Shown here one piece after another: positions 36,072 to 45,121 of a stretch of DNA of 64,000 nucleotides; positions within the stretch are counted from its first letter, which is position 1; each line of letters begins with the position of its first letter. Under the pieces are notes generated by a model. That model searched no databases, was not told the origin of the DNA, and worked only from the letters and a program-made list of their open reading frames with translations. The DNA is from Bradyrhizobium jicamae (GTDB lineage: Bacteria; Pseudomonadota; Alphaproteobacteria; Rhizobiales; Xanthobacteraceae): NCBI RefSeq assembly GCF_018130695.1, contig NZ_JAFCJX010000004.1, positions 124,001 through 188,000 of the forward strand. Reading direction: 5' to 3'. A program made the position numbers and the translations under genes.

Positions 36072-36788
36072 TTGTTAGGTCTCGATTATTCCTGGCTCGC
36101 GGATCCGGCGTACCAGCGGTGGCTGCTGATCGGTGTCGTCAACACGTTGAAGCTGGCGGCGCTCTCGTCGAGCGCCGCCATCGTCATCGGCATGCTCGGG
36201 GCGCTCGGCTTCACCTTCAGGATATTCTGGCTCGACGCCCTGATCGAGCTGTTCGTCGAGGTGTTTCGCAACACGCCGCCGCTGCTGCAGATGCTGTTTG
36301 CCTATTTCACGCTCTCGACCCTCGGGCTCAAAGTGACCGATCCGTCGACCGGGCTGTCGGTGCCGCTGCTCAGTGCCTTTGCTTGCGCGGCCATCTCGCT
36401 CAGTCTCTTCGGCGGGGCACTGGCCATCGAAGCCTTTCGCTCGGGGATCGAAACCATGCCGCGGTCGATCGTCGACGCGGCGCGGTCACTCGGGTACGGC
36501 CGATGGGCCCGCTTCTGGCGCATCGAGGCGCCGATCGCGACCCGCATCTGTCTGCCGGCGCTGACGAACATCCTGACCAATCTCTTCAAGACGACGTCGC
36601 AGGCGTCAGTCATCACCGTGCCGGAGCTGATGTACTACGCCGGGCAGATCTACAATGACACGTTTCGCACGCTGGAGGTGATGATCCTCGTGCTCCTCAT
36701 CTACGTGGCGCTGGTGTCGATGCTCACATTCGCGATGGCAAGGCTCGAAGCCTTCATGGCCTTCCCGGGATACGGACGGGGGCTTTGA
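36072..36788 (+). CDS. Amino-acid-type ABC transporter permease 1
   Basis: A 238-residue permease of the HisM/GltJ group. No ATG is available before the first membrane segment; TTG 36072 fits, with GGAG nine bases upstream. The EAA-type loop includes DAARSLGYGRWARFWRIE. Its stop overlaps the next permease start (TGATG), and the pair probably form a heterodimeric channel. Confidence 0.88.
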   Translation: MLGLDYSWLADPAYQRWLLIGVVNTLKLAALSSSAAIVIGMLGALGFTFRIFWLDALIELFVEVFRNTPPLLQMLFAYFTLSTLGLKVTDPSTGLSVPLLSAFACAAISLSLFGGALAIEAFRSGIETMPRSIVDAARSLGYGRWARFWRIEAPIATRICLPALTNILTNLFKTTSQASVITVPELMYYAGQIYNDTFRTLEVMILVLLIYVALVSMLTFAMARLEAFMAFPGYGRGL

Positions 36789-37603
36789 TGGCGGGATTCG
36801 CGCTTCATTACGACGACAAGAAGCGCGCCGTTCAGTTGCTGATCGCCCTTGGCGTGGTGGTCTGGATCGCTGTCGATGCCGCGACCGGCGGCTCGGCATA
36901 CTGGACCCGCGTGCTGCTGCGGCTTCCCCTGCTACTGACCGGCTCGGCATCCGGTTGGCCGGTCACCGGCGGCTTTGTCCTCAATATTCTCCTCTCGATC
37001 GCTTCCATGGTTCTGGCGACCGTGCTCGGCACGATCATGGGTCTTGGGACGCTTGCGCGCGTCGGATTGATCCGGGTCCCGTCTGTTCTGCTGGTGAACT
37101 TCCTGCGCAATTCACCCTGGCTCGTTCTGCTCTTTGCAACGCTCTATTTCCTCCCCTTCGAGATGCGCATCTTCGGCACGATCGTTCCGTTCCCGCCATT
37201 CGTGAAAGCCGTGATCGGCCTTGCGCTGCCGACGGCGGCGAATCTCTCCGAGGTGATCCGCGGCGCGGTTCAGTCCGTTCACAGCGGCCAATGGGAAGCG
37301 GCGCGTTCGCTCGGCTACAATACCTTGCAGATCTATCGCCACGTGATCATGCCGCAGGCGATGCGGCGCATGATCCCGGGCTGGATGAATCTCTATGCAC
37401 TATTGATGATTGCGACCGCGCTCGCGACCGTCACCGGCATCCAGGACGTCCTGACGATCCTCAACACGTTGCTCGCCATGGAGAATGAGCGGGTGATCGT
37501 CTATTTCTACCTGACCATCCTCTTCCTGTTCATCGCCTACTGCTATCCAATCGCGGCCATTGCGCGCCGGCTCGAACGTGCCGTGAAGGGAGACAGCCTG
37601 TGA
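36788..37603 (+). CDS. Amino-acid-type ABC transporter permease 2
   Basis: A 271-residue permease, longer at the N-terminus than permease 1. Hydrophobic segments begin near residue 18, and an EAA loop is visible (WEAARSLGYNTLQIYRHVI). It overlaps the ATPase start by GTGA. Together with the preceding permease it forms the channel of the importer. Confidence 0.92.
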   Translation: MAGFALHYDDKKRAVQLLIALGVVVWIAVDAATGGSAYWTRVLLRLPLLLTGSASGWPVTGGFVLNILLSIASMVLATVLGTIMGLGTLARVGLIRVPSVLLVNFLRNSPWLVLLFATLYFLPFEMRIFGTIVPFPPFVKAVIGLALPTAANLSEVIRGAVQSVHSGQWEAARSLGYNTLQIYRHVIMPQAMRRMIPGWMNLYALLMIATALATVTGIQDVLTILNTLLAMENERVIVYFYLTILFLFIAYCYPIAAIARRLERAVKGDSL

Positions 37604-38346
37604 GCCGCATCGAAGCGCTGATCGAGCTCGACAACGTCCGCAAGTCCTTCGGCGACTTCGAGGTTCTCAAGGGCATTTCGATGTTCGTGCAAAAGGGCGA
37701 GGCCGTCTGCATCATCGGTCCCTCCGGATCGGGCAAGTCCACCATCCTGCGCTGCATCAACGGCCTGTTTCCAATCGATGAAGGCTTTATTCGCGTCGGC
37801 GAACATCGCGTGCACGAACTGAAATCGGACAAGGCGATGCGGGCGTTGCGCCATCAGGTGGCGATGGTGTTCCAGCAATACAACCTGTTTCCGCATCGCA
37901 CGGCGCTGCAAAACATCATGATGGCGCCCATCCAGGTTCTCGGACACGACCGCGCCGAAGTCGAGGAGCGCGCCCGCAAGCTGCTGAAGAAGGTGCGGCT
38001 CTCCGAGAAGGCGGACAGCTATCCGGGTCAGCTCTCCGGCGGGCAGCAGCAGCGCGTGGCCATCGCCCGCGCACTCGCGATGCAGCCGGAGGTCATCCTG
38101 TTCGACGAGGTGACGGCGGCGCTCGATCCTGAAACGGTGAAGGACGTGCTCTTCGCCATCCGCGAGCTGGTGGAGGAAGGTCTTACCTGCATCCTCGTAA
38201 CGCACGAGATGAAGTTTGCCCGGGAGGTCTCGCAGCGCGTCTGCTTCACCGATCATGGCCTGATCGTGGAGAGCGCGCCGCCTGCAGAACTCTTCGATAA
38301 TCCGCAAGATCCGCGCACGCGCGAATTCCTCGGTCAGGTTCTCTGA
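37600..38346 (+). CDS. Amino-acid-type ABC transporter ATPase
   Basis: A 248-residue GlnQ-like ATPase starting at GTG 37600. Walker [10 protein letters not shown] (40-48), signature [15 protein letters not shown] and Walker B ILFDEVTAALD are present; the usual Pro after DE is Val here. It completes the importer encoded from 35221. Confidence 0.93.
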   Translation: MSRIEALIELDNVRKSFGDFEVLKGISMFVQKGEAVCIIGPSGSGKSTILRCINGLFPIDEGFIRVGEHRVHELKSDKAMRALRHQVAMVFQQYNLFPHRTALQNIMMAPIQVLGHDRAEVEERARKLLKKVRLSEKADSYPGQLSGGQQQRVAIARALAMQPEVILFDEVTAALDPETVKDVLFAIRELVEEGLTCILVTHEMKFAREVSQRVCFTDHGLIVESAPPAELFDNPQDPRTREFLGQVL

Positions 38347-38395
38347 TCGCGCCGCCTACGTTCAAAAAAGATAAGCCGGAAAGGCTTGACCCATC

Positions 38396-39712
38396 ATGCC
38401 CCGTTTTGACGATATCTATGCCAAGGACTTCAAGGAGGCGCCCTATTGGTGGGAGGCGGCCGAACCGGAGACCGATCTCGATTCCTTGCCGGAGCGAGCC
38501 GATGTCGTCGTCATCGGTTCGGGCTATGCCGGACTGAATGCGGCGACCCATCTGGCGCGCGCCGGGCGCTCGGTCGTCGTCATCGACGGCGACCGGATCG
38601 GAGAGGGCGCCTCGACGCGGTCGGGCGGCATGGTGTCGAGCGGTCAGAAGCTGGTGGTGAGCGGCGCGATCAAGGGGATCGACCCCGTGCTGTTCTCGCG
38701 CCTGATCGGCGAAAGCAATGAGAGCTTCGACTACCTGAAGATGCTGGTCGAGACGGAGAAGCTGGATGCCGGGCTCGCGCTCACCGGCCGTTTTTTCGGT
38801 GCTCACGCTGCAGGCAACTACGAAACCCTGAAGCGACACGGCGCGCTGCTGGCGGAGAAGACCGGCGTCACCGTGCATTTCCTCGATCGCGCACAACAGC
38901 GGGCCGCGATCGGTTCCGACTACTATCACGGCGGCATGGTGATCGACCAATATGGCGGTCTGCATCCGGGCAAGTATCACAAGGCGCTGCGCGACCGCGC
39001 GCGCGCCGCCGGCGTCTTGCTGCGCTCGCATGCGCGTGCGGGCATGGTGCAGGACGGAGCAGGTGGGGAGAAGATCGTGCCGACCGCGCGGGGCAGCATC
39101 CGGGCCGCGCACGTCGTCGCAACCACCAACGGCTATACCGCCGCCGATGCGACGCCGGGGCTCGCCAGCCGCATCGTGCCGGTCAAGAGCTATCAGATCG
39201 CCACGGAGCCGCTGCCGGCTGATCTGCTGGCCGAGCTCATTCCGCAGGCGCGCATGGTGTCGGACACGCGCCGCGACCTGATCTACACCAGGCCGTCACC
39301 CGACGGGACGCGACTTCTGTTCGGTTCGCGCCCGGGCATCTTCGATACGCCGGACAAGCTTGCCGCCAAGCGGCTCTATGCGCGCATGCTGGCGATCTGG
39401 CCGCAGCTTGCAGGTGTGAAGATCACCCACGCCTGGAGCGGGCGTGTGGCCATGACTGTCGACAAGCTCGCCCATCTTGGTGCCCGCGACGGCACGGACT
39501 TCGCAGTCGGCTGCAACGGCAACGGCGTCGCGCTGATGACGTATCTCGGCTATCAGACGGCGCGGAAAATTCTCGGCCAGCAGAACACGCCCTCTGCCTT
39601 TGATCGGGACAAATTCACCGCCGTGCCGTTCTATTCGGGCAAGCCGTGGTTCCTGCCGCTCTTTTCCGGCTGGTATCGCCTGCGCGATTTCCTCGACCGC
39701 CCGGGGCGCTGA
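38396..39712 (+). CDS. FAD-dependent amine oxidoreductase (PuuB-like)
   Basis: A 438-residue flavoprotein of the gamma-glutamylputrescine oxidase group. GSGYAG (41-46) binds FAD, and the tryptophan pair near residue 18 (YWWE) and the TRSGGMVSSG segment fit the group. It likely deaminates an amine taken up by the adjacent importer. A small hairpin (AAGCC/GGCTT, 38373-38387) lies just before the start and covers the possible ribosome site GGAAAGG. Confidence 0.9.
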   Translation: MPRFDDIYAKDFKEAPYWWEAAEPETDLDSLPERADVVVIGSGYAGLNAATHLARAGRSVVVIDGDRIGEGASTRSGGMVSSGQKLVVSGAIKGIDPVLFSRLIGESNESFDYLKMLVETEKLDAGLALTGRFFGAHAAGNYETLKRHGALLAEKTGVTVHFLDRAQQRAAIGSDYYHGGMVIDQYGGLHPGKYHKALRDRARAAGVLLRSHARAGMVQDGAGGEKIVPTARGSIRAAHVVATTNGYTAADATPGLASRIVPVKSYQIATEPLPADLLAELIPQARMVSDTRRDLIYTRPSPDGTRLLFGSRPGIFDTPDKLAAKRLYARMLAIWPQLAGVKITHAWSGRVAMTVDKLAHLGARDGTDFAVGCNGNGVALMTYLGYQTARKILGQQNTPSAFDRDKFTAVPFYSGKPWFLPLFSGWYRLRDFLDRPGR

Positions 39713-39769
39713 CAGCAAGGCACACCTGATCCGCTTGGCGTTCCGTTTGCTCCTTTCCAGGAGGGCAAT

Positions 39770-41086
39770 TTGTCCAGAATAATTCCCGACCCCGTCGTCA
39801 CCCCGCAGGAGCTGCCTGCGCAAGTTGACGTGGTCGTCATCGGCGGCGGCATCATCGGTGTCTCGACGGCGCTCTCGCTGGCTGAGCGCGGCGTCAGCGT
39901 GGCCCTGTGTGAAAAGGGGTTGATCGGAGCGGAGCAGTCGTCGCGAAACTGGGGCTGGGTCCGCCAGATGGGGCGCGATCCGGCCGAGTTGCCGCTTGCT
40001 ATCGAAAGCCTCCGGCTCTGGCGTGGCATGAACGCGCGCATCGCCGGCGAAACGGGCTTTCGGCAGACGGGCATCGCCTACCTCTGCGACACCGATGCCG
40101 ACGTCGCGACGTACGAGGAGTGGCTCAAGCATGCCAGCCCGTTTGGTCTCGATTCCCGCCTCGTCAGCGGCGAGGCGCTGAAGACGCTCATTCCCGGAGC
40201 GGCGAAGCCGTTCCGCGCCGCGTTGCACACGCCGAGCGACGGCAAGGCCGAGCCCTTCATCGCAGTCCCGGCGATGGCGCGGGCCGCGGCCGCCAAAGGC
40301 GCGCACATCCTCACCAATTGCGCGGTTCGCTCCATCGAGCGATCGGCCGGCCGGGTCAGCGGCTGTGTGACCGAGCGCGGCGAAATCCGCTGCTCCTCAG
40401 TGGTTCTGGCGGGGGGAGCCTGGTCGCGCTTGTTCGCGGGTAACATGGGCATCGATCTTCCGGTCCTGAATATCCTCGGCAGCGTCGTCCGCCTGTCCTC
40501 CGTCGACGGCGTTCCGGATTTCGCAGTTGGCGCGGGCAACTTCGCTTTCCGTCGCCGTCTGGACGGCGGGTTCACTGTCGCTCAGCGCAACGCAAATATT
40601 GCGCCGATCACGCCGGACAGCTTCCGTTTGTTCTGCGATTATACACCGACGCTCATCAAGAGCTGGAATGAGCTGACACTTCGCATCGGCGGTCAGTTTT
40701 TTCGTGAGCTGTCGATGGCGCGAAGCTGGCGGAGCGACGAAGTTACGCCTTTCGAACAGGTCCGCATTCTCGATCCCGATCCGTCGTGGCGATTCGTCCG
40801 AGGCGGCGTTCGGCATTTGCGCGAGGCTTTCCCGGTGTTCGGCGACGCCAAGATCACAAAGATGTGGGCCGGCCTGATGGACGTTACGCCGGATGCCGTT
40901 CCGGTCATGGCGCCGGTCGGGTCCATTTCGGGCTTCTATCTCGCGACAGGTTTCTCCGGTCACGGGTTCGGTATCGGCCCGGGCGCCGGCGCGTTGATGG
41001 CAGACCTGGTGACGGGATCGACGACTTGCGTCGATCCGGCTCCGTTCCGGATCGAGCGATTCAAGCGGTTGAAAAAGGTCGCTTGA
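39770..41086 (+). CDS. FAD-dependent oxidoreductase (DAO/DadA-like)
   Basis: A 438-residue D-amino-acid/glycine oxidase-family flavoprotein with GGGIIG at residues 25-30 and a C-terminal GHGFGIGPG segment that closes the FAD site. The start is TTG 39770, supported by a strong AGGAGGG four bases upstream; no ATG is usable nearby. It lies between two other amine oxidases of different subgroups, suggesting successive oxidation of the same carbon skeleton. Confidence 0.9.
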   Translation: MSRIIPDPVVTPQELPAQVDVVVIGGGIIGVSTALSLAERGVSVALCEKGLIGAEQSSRNWGWVRQMGRDPAELPLAIESLRLWRGMNARIAGETGFRQTGIAYLCDTDADVATYEEWLKHASPFGLDSRLVSGEALKTLIPGAAKPFRAALHTPSDGKAEPFIAVPAMARAAAAKGAHILTNCAVRSIERSAGRVSGCVTERGEIRCSSVVLAGGAWSRLFAGNMGIDLPVLNILGSVVRLSSVDGVPDFAVGAGNFAFRRRLDGGFTVAQRNANIAPITPDSFRLFCDYTPTLIKSWNELTLRIGGQFFRELSMARSWRSDEVTPFEQVRILDPDPSWRFVRGGVRHLREAFPVFGDAKITKMWAGLMDVTPDAVPVMAPVGSISGFYLATGFSGHGFGIGPGAGALMADLVTGSTTCVDPAPFRIERFKRLKKVA

Positions 41087-41170
41087 TTTGAGCTCTTTGT
41101 GTCCGTCGATCGCGGATCGCGACGCCCCTACATGGGTCAAGACTTCAGACCCGAACCCGGAGAGCACGCC

Positions 41171-42337
41171 ATGACCGAGCAAGCAGATTTCGTTGTCGTC
41201 GGTCTTGGCGCGATGGGCAGTGCGATCCTTTATCAGTTGGCCAAGCGCGGAGTGCATGCGATCGGAATCGATCGTTTCGCGCCCCCACACCGTATGGGGT
41301 CGAGCCACGGAGAAACCCGCATCACGCGGCAGGCGGTCGGTGAGGGGGGCGTCTACACTCCACTCGTCCTCAACTCCCACCGGATCTGGCGCGAGCTCGA
41401 AGCGGATACCGGCGAGAAGCTGCTGAATGATTGTGGTGTTCTGGTCATGGGGCCCGGCGCGGGACCGACCTCGCACCATGGCAAACCGGACTTCGTCGCG
41501 CGCTCGGTCGGGGTCGCCCGCGATTTCGGCATCGAGCACGAAATTCTCGACGGTACGGAAGTTGCGCGCAGATTCCCTCAATTCCTGGGCCTCGCAGGAA
41601 ACGAGAAGGCTTACTATGAGCCTGGCGGTGGCTATGTGTTTCCCGAGCGCTGCATCTCGACGCAATTGAGCCGCGCCTCGCAGCTCGGCGCGCAAATCCG
41701 CACCGGCGTTGAGGTTCTTTCAGTCGACCAGCACGGCACGGTCCGTGTCGAGACCTCGAGCGGAACGATCGAGGCACAGCAGGCTGTGGTCACGGCCGGC
41801 GGCTGGACGGCGCCCTTGCTGGGAGCGCCGTTCGATCGCCTGCTGACCGTCAATCGCCAGGTTCTTCACTGGTACGAACTCGACGATGCCGCCGCTTACG
41901 GGCCAGACGCGCCGGCGTTTATCTGGATGCATGGCGCGACCGACGTCGACTATCTCTATGGCTTTCCGCCGCTGCCGGGCGATCGCCGCATCAAAGTCGC
42001 GACCGAACAATACGAGACGCGGACGACCGCTGATCTCATCAATCGCGAGGTCGATCCGGCGGAGTCCGCCGTGATGTACCGCAGGCACGTCCAGGGGCGG
42101 TTGGCAGGCACGACGCCGCGCGTGGCTCAAGCGGCCGCCTGTCTCTACACCGTCACTCCCGATCGAGGGTTCATCATTGATCGCCATCCGCGCCACGATC
42201 GCATTTTCGTGGTCTCGGCATGTTCCGGCCACGGTTTCAAGCACTCCGCCGGCATAGGCGATGTGGTTGCCGAACGATTGACCGGAGGGCGCAACCATAT
42301 CGATCTGACTTCGTTTGCGATCGCTCGTTTTGAGTAG
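41171..42337 (+). CDS. Sarcosine/N-methyltryptophan oxidase-like flavoprotein
   Basis: A 388-residue protein of the monomeric sarcosine oxidase/SolA group. It has GLGAMG (11-16), the substrate-site segment SSHGETR (44-50) and C324 in CLYTVTPD, the position of the cysteine that binds FAD covalently in this family. It should oxidise an N-methyl amino acid to the demethylated product, formaldehyde and H2O2. ATG 41171 follows GGAGAG. It is the last gene of the plus-strand unit. Confidence 0.92.
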   Translation: MTEQADFVVVGLGAMGSAILYQLAKRGVHAIGIDRFAPPHRMGSSHGETRITRQAVGEGGVYTPLVLNSHRIWRELEADTGEKLLNDCGVLVMGPGAGPTSHHGKPDFVARSVGVARDFGIEHEILDGTEVARRFPQFLGLAGNEKAYYEPGGGYVFPERCISTQLSRASQLGAQIRTGVEVLSVDQHGTVRVETSSGTIEAQQAVVTAGGWTAPLLGAPFDRLLTVNRQVLHWYELDDAAAYGPDAPAFIWMHGATDVDYLYGFPPLPGDRRIKVATEQYETRTTADLINREVDPAESAVMYRRHVQGRLAGTTPRVAQAAACLYTVTPDRGFIIDRHPRHDRIFVVSACSGHGFKHSAGIGDVVAERLTGGRNHIDLTSFAIARFE

Positions 42338-42357
42338 TTCCAGCGCACGGAGATTCT

Positions 42358-43221
42358 TCAGCTACTGTTTGGCAACGTCATGCCGGCCGGCTTTGAGCCC
42401 CACATGCAAAAGCTCGTCGGCTCGAAGCCGAATTGACGGGGGCGATGGGTTGCCTCGTCCTCGATTTCATCGACGCCGACCGAATACTCGAAGACCATCC
42501 CGTCCGGCCCCTTGAAGTAGAGGAAACGGGCGCCAGAGGTCGGGTGTCGGCCGGGACCGAACACGATCGGCACGCGCTTCTCATTCAGCACATGGTAGGA
42601 GCGCAGCACGTCATCGCTGCTTTCGACCTGGTGATTGATGTGCTGGATCCCGGCCTGCGGCGCGCGGACCAGCGCGATGGTGTGATGGATGGCGTTGACG
42701 CGCATCAGGGGAATGTCGCCGATGCGGTCGCTGACACGGGCATTGCAGACCTGGGTCCAGAACCGTTCGTCGCGCGCGGGATTGGTGGAATTGAGGCCTA
42801 CGTGACTAAAACCGGTGATGCCGGCATCGCGGCTCGCAAAATAGCGGCGCCCGCTGCGCTCCGGCCGCACGACGAGCTCGATATGGTTGCCGGTCGGATC
42901 GCGGAAGCCGATGAAGGATCTTACCTTGCGCTGCTCGGCTTGCTCGGCGGAACCGCCGTGAACGGCGTGGCCGAGCGACTCGAGGATGGATGCCGCATCC
43001 TGCAGGCTCGCCTCGTCCTCGACCTCGAACCCGACCGTCTGGTGCGTCGGATCACCCTCCGTGTAGCACAGCGTATGAGCGCGATCATCGGACCGCAGGT
43101 AAAGATCGGCCTTGCGGCGCTCTGCGATCTGCAGGCCAAGGCACGTCGTGGCAAACTGCTCGGCCTGTTCGAGATCCTGCGATCCCAAGCGGACATAGCT
43201 GACATCCTTCAGCTGGATCAT
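42358..43221 (-). CDS. Extradiol ring-cleavage dioxygenase (VOC fold), active type
   Basis: A 287-residue two-domain extradiol dioxygenase-like protein. The three iron ligands are visible as H140 (FSHVG), H194 (IQHINHQVE) and E245 (VFEYS). It would cleave the catechol produced by the dioxygenase and dihydrodiol dehydrogenase of the same operon. Its start overlaps the stop of its degenerate paralog by ATGA. It is the last gene of the operon. Confidence 0.92.
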   Translation of the reverse strand: MIQLKDVSYVRLGSQDLEQAEQFATTCLGLQIAERRKADLYLRSDDRAHTLCYTEGDPTHQTVGFEVEDEASLQDAASILESLGHAVHGGSAEQAEQRKVRSFIGFRDPTGNHIELVVRPERSGRRYFASRDAGITGFSHVGLNSTNPARDERFWTQVCNARVSDRIGDIPLMRVNAIHHTIALVRAPQAGIQHINHQVESSDDVLRSYHVLNEKRVPIVFGPGRHPTSGARFLYFKGPDGMVFEYSVGVDEIEDEATHRPRQFGFEPTSFCMWGSKPAGMTLPNSS

Positions 43222-44117
43222 AGGTCTCTCCTGTTAGCGCTGGCGCTCAGCTCGGGGACACCCTGGCTCTCGCTGCCCCAATTGCAGAGCGAGGCGGGGT
43301 GAAGCGGAAACTGCCGTGGCGGCCGCGACCGGTCGCCGATCTCGGCCATGCCGTTGACATAGGTCAGGATCAGCCCGTCCGGCCCGTCGACATGCAGGAA
43401 GATTTGCTGCGAGGCGGACTGGCGGCCAGGCCCCTGCGCGATCTTCACCTGATTCTCCTGCATGAAGTAGCTGTTCTGCATGATTTGATCGAGCGACTCG
43501 ACCTCGAAGGAAGCGTAGAGCAGGCCGTTTCGCCGCGACGGGTAGAGCGCGATGCGATGATGCAGATTGTCGATATGCAGGTAGGCGATGTCGCCAACCC
43601 AATCGGTCACCTCGGCGCCGAGCAGACGCCAGAAGGCGAGATCGCCGATGTGGTTGGTGCTGCAGAGACCGATGCCCTGAAATTGGATGATGCCGGCATC
43701 GCGTGGCGGAAAGTAGCGCCGACCGCTGCGAGTCGGGCGGGTCACGAGATCGATCCGATTGCCGGATGCGTCGTCGGCGAGTAGGGCTGACTGCACATAA
43801 CGCCGTCGGCATTCCTCTGGATTTGCCGATCTCGCGGCAAAGCCGCTTGCGCGCAGCCGCTCGCCGATCGCCTCAAGTGCCGCATCATCCCAGACCTCGA
43901 CGCCGATGCTGGCACCGTCGTCCCGATCGCTGCTGAGGCTCAGCGTACGGAAGCGATCGTCGGAACGAAAGGCAAGCTCACCGTCCTGACCGGCCACCTT
44001 CTGCAAGCCAAAAATATCGGAGACAAAGCGTGCGCACGCCTCCGGCTCGCTGACGGCATGCCTGACATAGCAGACCGATGTGATCAGTGGCCTCGTTCCG
44101 TTCAACGGAGCCTTCAT
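43218..44117 (-). CDS. Extradiol dioxygenase-like protein without metal ligands
   Basis: A 299-residue paralog of the gene at 42358. Aligning the C-terminal domains places G148, Y201 and T252 where the neighbour has H140, H194 and E245, so it should not hold catalytic iron. The fold and length are otherwise normal (DAGIIQFQGIG, GPDGLILTYVNG). It may be a partner subunit or a binding protein. The start overlaps the TetR stop (ATGA). Confidence 0.9.
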   Translation of the reverse strand: MKAPLNGTRPLITSVCYVRHAVSEPEACARFVSDIFGLQKVAGQDGELAFRSDDRFRTLSLSSDRDDGASIGVEVWDDAALEAIGERLRASGFAARSANPEECRRRYVQSALLADDASGNRIDLVTRPTRSGRRYFPPRDAGIIQFQGIGLCSTNHIGDLAFWRLLGAEVTDWVGDIAYLHIDNLHHRIALYPSRRNGLLYASFEVESLDQIMQNSYFMQENQVKIAQGPGRQSASQQIFLHVDGPDGLILTYVNGMAEIGDRSRPPRQFPLHPASLCNWGSESQGVPELSASANRRDL

Positions 44118-44797
44118 CGCAGCCGTCCTCGCTTTTGCTCCGCCTCGAGGAAGACCCTGATCATCTGCCGCCACAGTCCAAACAGGTGGTCGAACCATTT
44201 TGGGTCATTATCCCAGAGCGTGCGCAGCGCCATGCCGCGGACAACGCCGAGGGTGAGTGCGACGACATCGGCGGCAACAGTCGCAGGAACGCCGCCAGCC
44301 ACCAGCGCCTCAGCCCAGGCCGCCTCGACCGGCCGGCGCGCCTTGCGGGAGATATCGAGGATCTTCTTGCGCACCGCCTGGTCGGTGGAAGTCGAGAGCA
44401 CGATGTCGATCGCCACCATGAAGTGCTCGCTGAAGAAGAATTCTCGGGCATCCGCGATCACGGCCTCAAGCAGGTCGCGCGGCCGATTGACCGCCGCGGC
44501 GCGGCGGCGACTGACGATCTGCGCTTGCTCGAACACATATTCGAGCGTGGCGACGACGAGGGAGTCCTTGGTCGGGAAATGATGGAGCTGGGCGCCGCGG
44601 GACACGCCGGCTTCCGCTGCGACCTCGGCGGTCCGAAATCGCGCATAGCCGCGGCGGCGGATCAGATTGGCGGCTGCCTTCAGGATCCGCAAACGCGTTT
44701 CCGCGGTGCGTTCAGCCTGCGTGCGCCGGCGTGGCGGCGCAAGCGGACGCCGGGCGGATTTGAGCGGAGCGGGCGTGCGATCGGGACGGGGGGCCAT
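44114..44797 (-). CDS. TetR-family transcriptional regulator
   Basis: A 227-residue regulator with a basic N-terminal extension of about 30 residues, a TetR helix-turn-helix (RILKAAANLIRRRGYARF through SRGAQLHHFPTKDSL) and a ligand-binding C-terminal domain. It lies inside the dioxygenase operon, overlapping the VOC gene and one base from the ferredoxin gene. It therefore probably senses a pathway aromatic and controls the operon from within. Confidence 0.93.
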   Translation of the reverse strand: MAPRPDRTPAPLKSARRPLAPPRRRTQAERTAETRLRILKAAANLIRRRGYARFRTAEVAAEAGVSRGAQLHHFPTKDSLVVATLEYVFEQAQIVSRRRAAAVNRPRDLLEAVIADAREFFFSEHFMVAIDIVLSTSTDQAVRKKILDISRKARRPVEAAWAEALVAGGVPATVAADVVALTLGVVRGMALRTLWDNDPKWFDHLFGLWRQMIRVFLEAEQKRGRLR

Positions 44798-44798
44798 G

Positions 44799-45113
44799 TC
44801 ACACCTCGATTTGGACGTTCCCGTCGACGACCGTGACGGGATAGGTCTTCAACGGAATTTCGCAGGGCATGCCGGTGGGCTCACCCGTGGTGACGTCGAA
44901 CGTTCCGAAGTGGAAGGTGCACTCCACGATCTTGCCGTTGATGATGCCTTCCTCCGCCAGCGACGCCTCGCCATGGGTACACATGTCGGCGGTCGCATAG
45001 ATGGTTCCTGCGACGCGATAGAGCGCGACATTGGTGCCGTCGGGCAGAGGAGCCTGCCTGATCTCGCCTTCGACGACCTCGTCGTCCCTGCAGAGAATAA
45101 CCGTTTCAGCCAT
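44799..45113 (-). CDS. Rieske ferredoxin of the ring-hydroxylating dioxygenase
   Basis: A 104-residue Rieske [2Fe-2S] ferredoxin with ligands C45 and H47 (CTHG) and C65 and H68 (CTFH). It carries electrons from the reductase at 47690 to the oxygenase at 46396. Small separate Rieske ferredoxins are typical of three-component biphenyl/toluene-type dioxygenases. Confidence 0.94.
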   Translation of the reverse strand: MAETVILCRDDEVVEGEIRQAPLPDGTNVALYRVAGTIYATADMCTHGEASLAEEGIINGKIVECTFHFGTFDVTTGEPTGMPCEIPLKTYPVTVVDGNVQIEV

Positions 45114-45121
45114 CGCGAATC

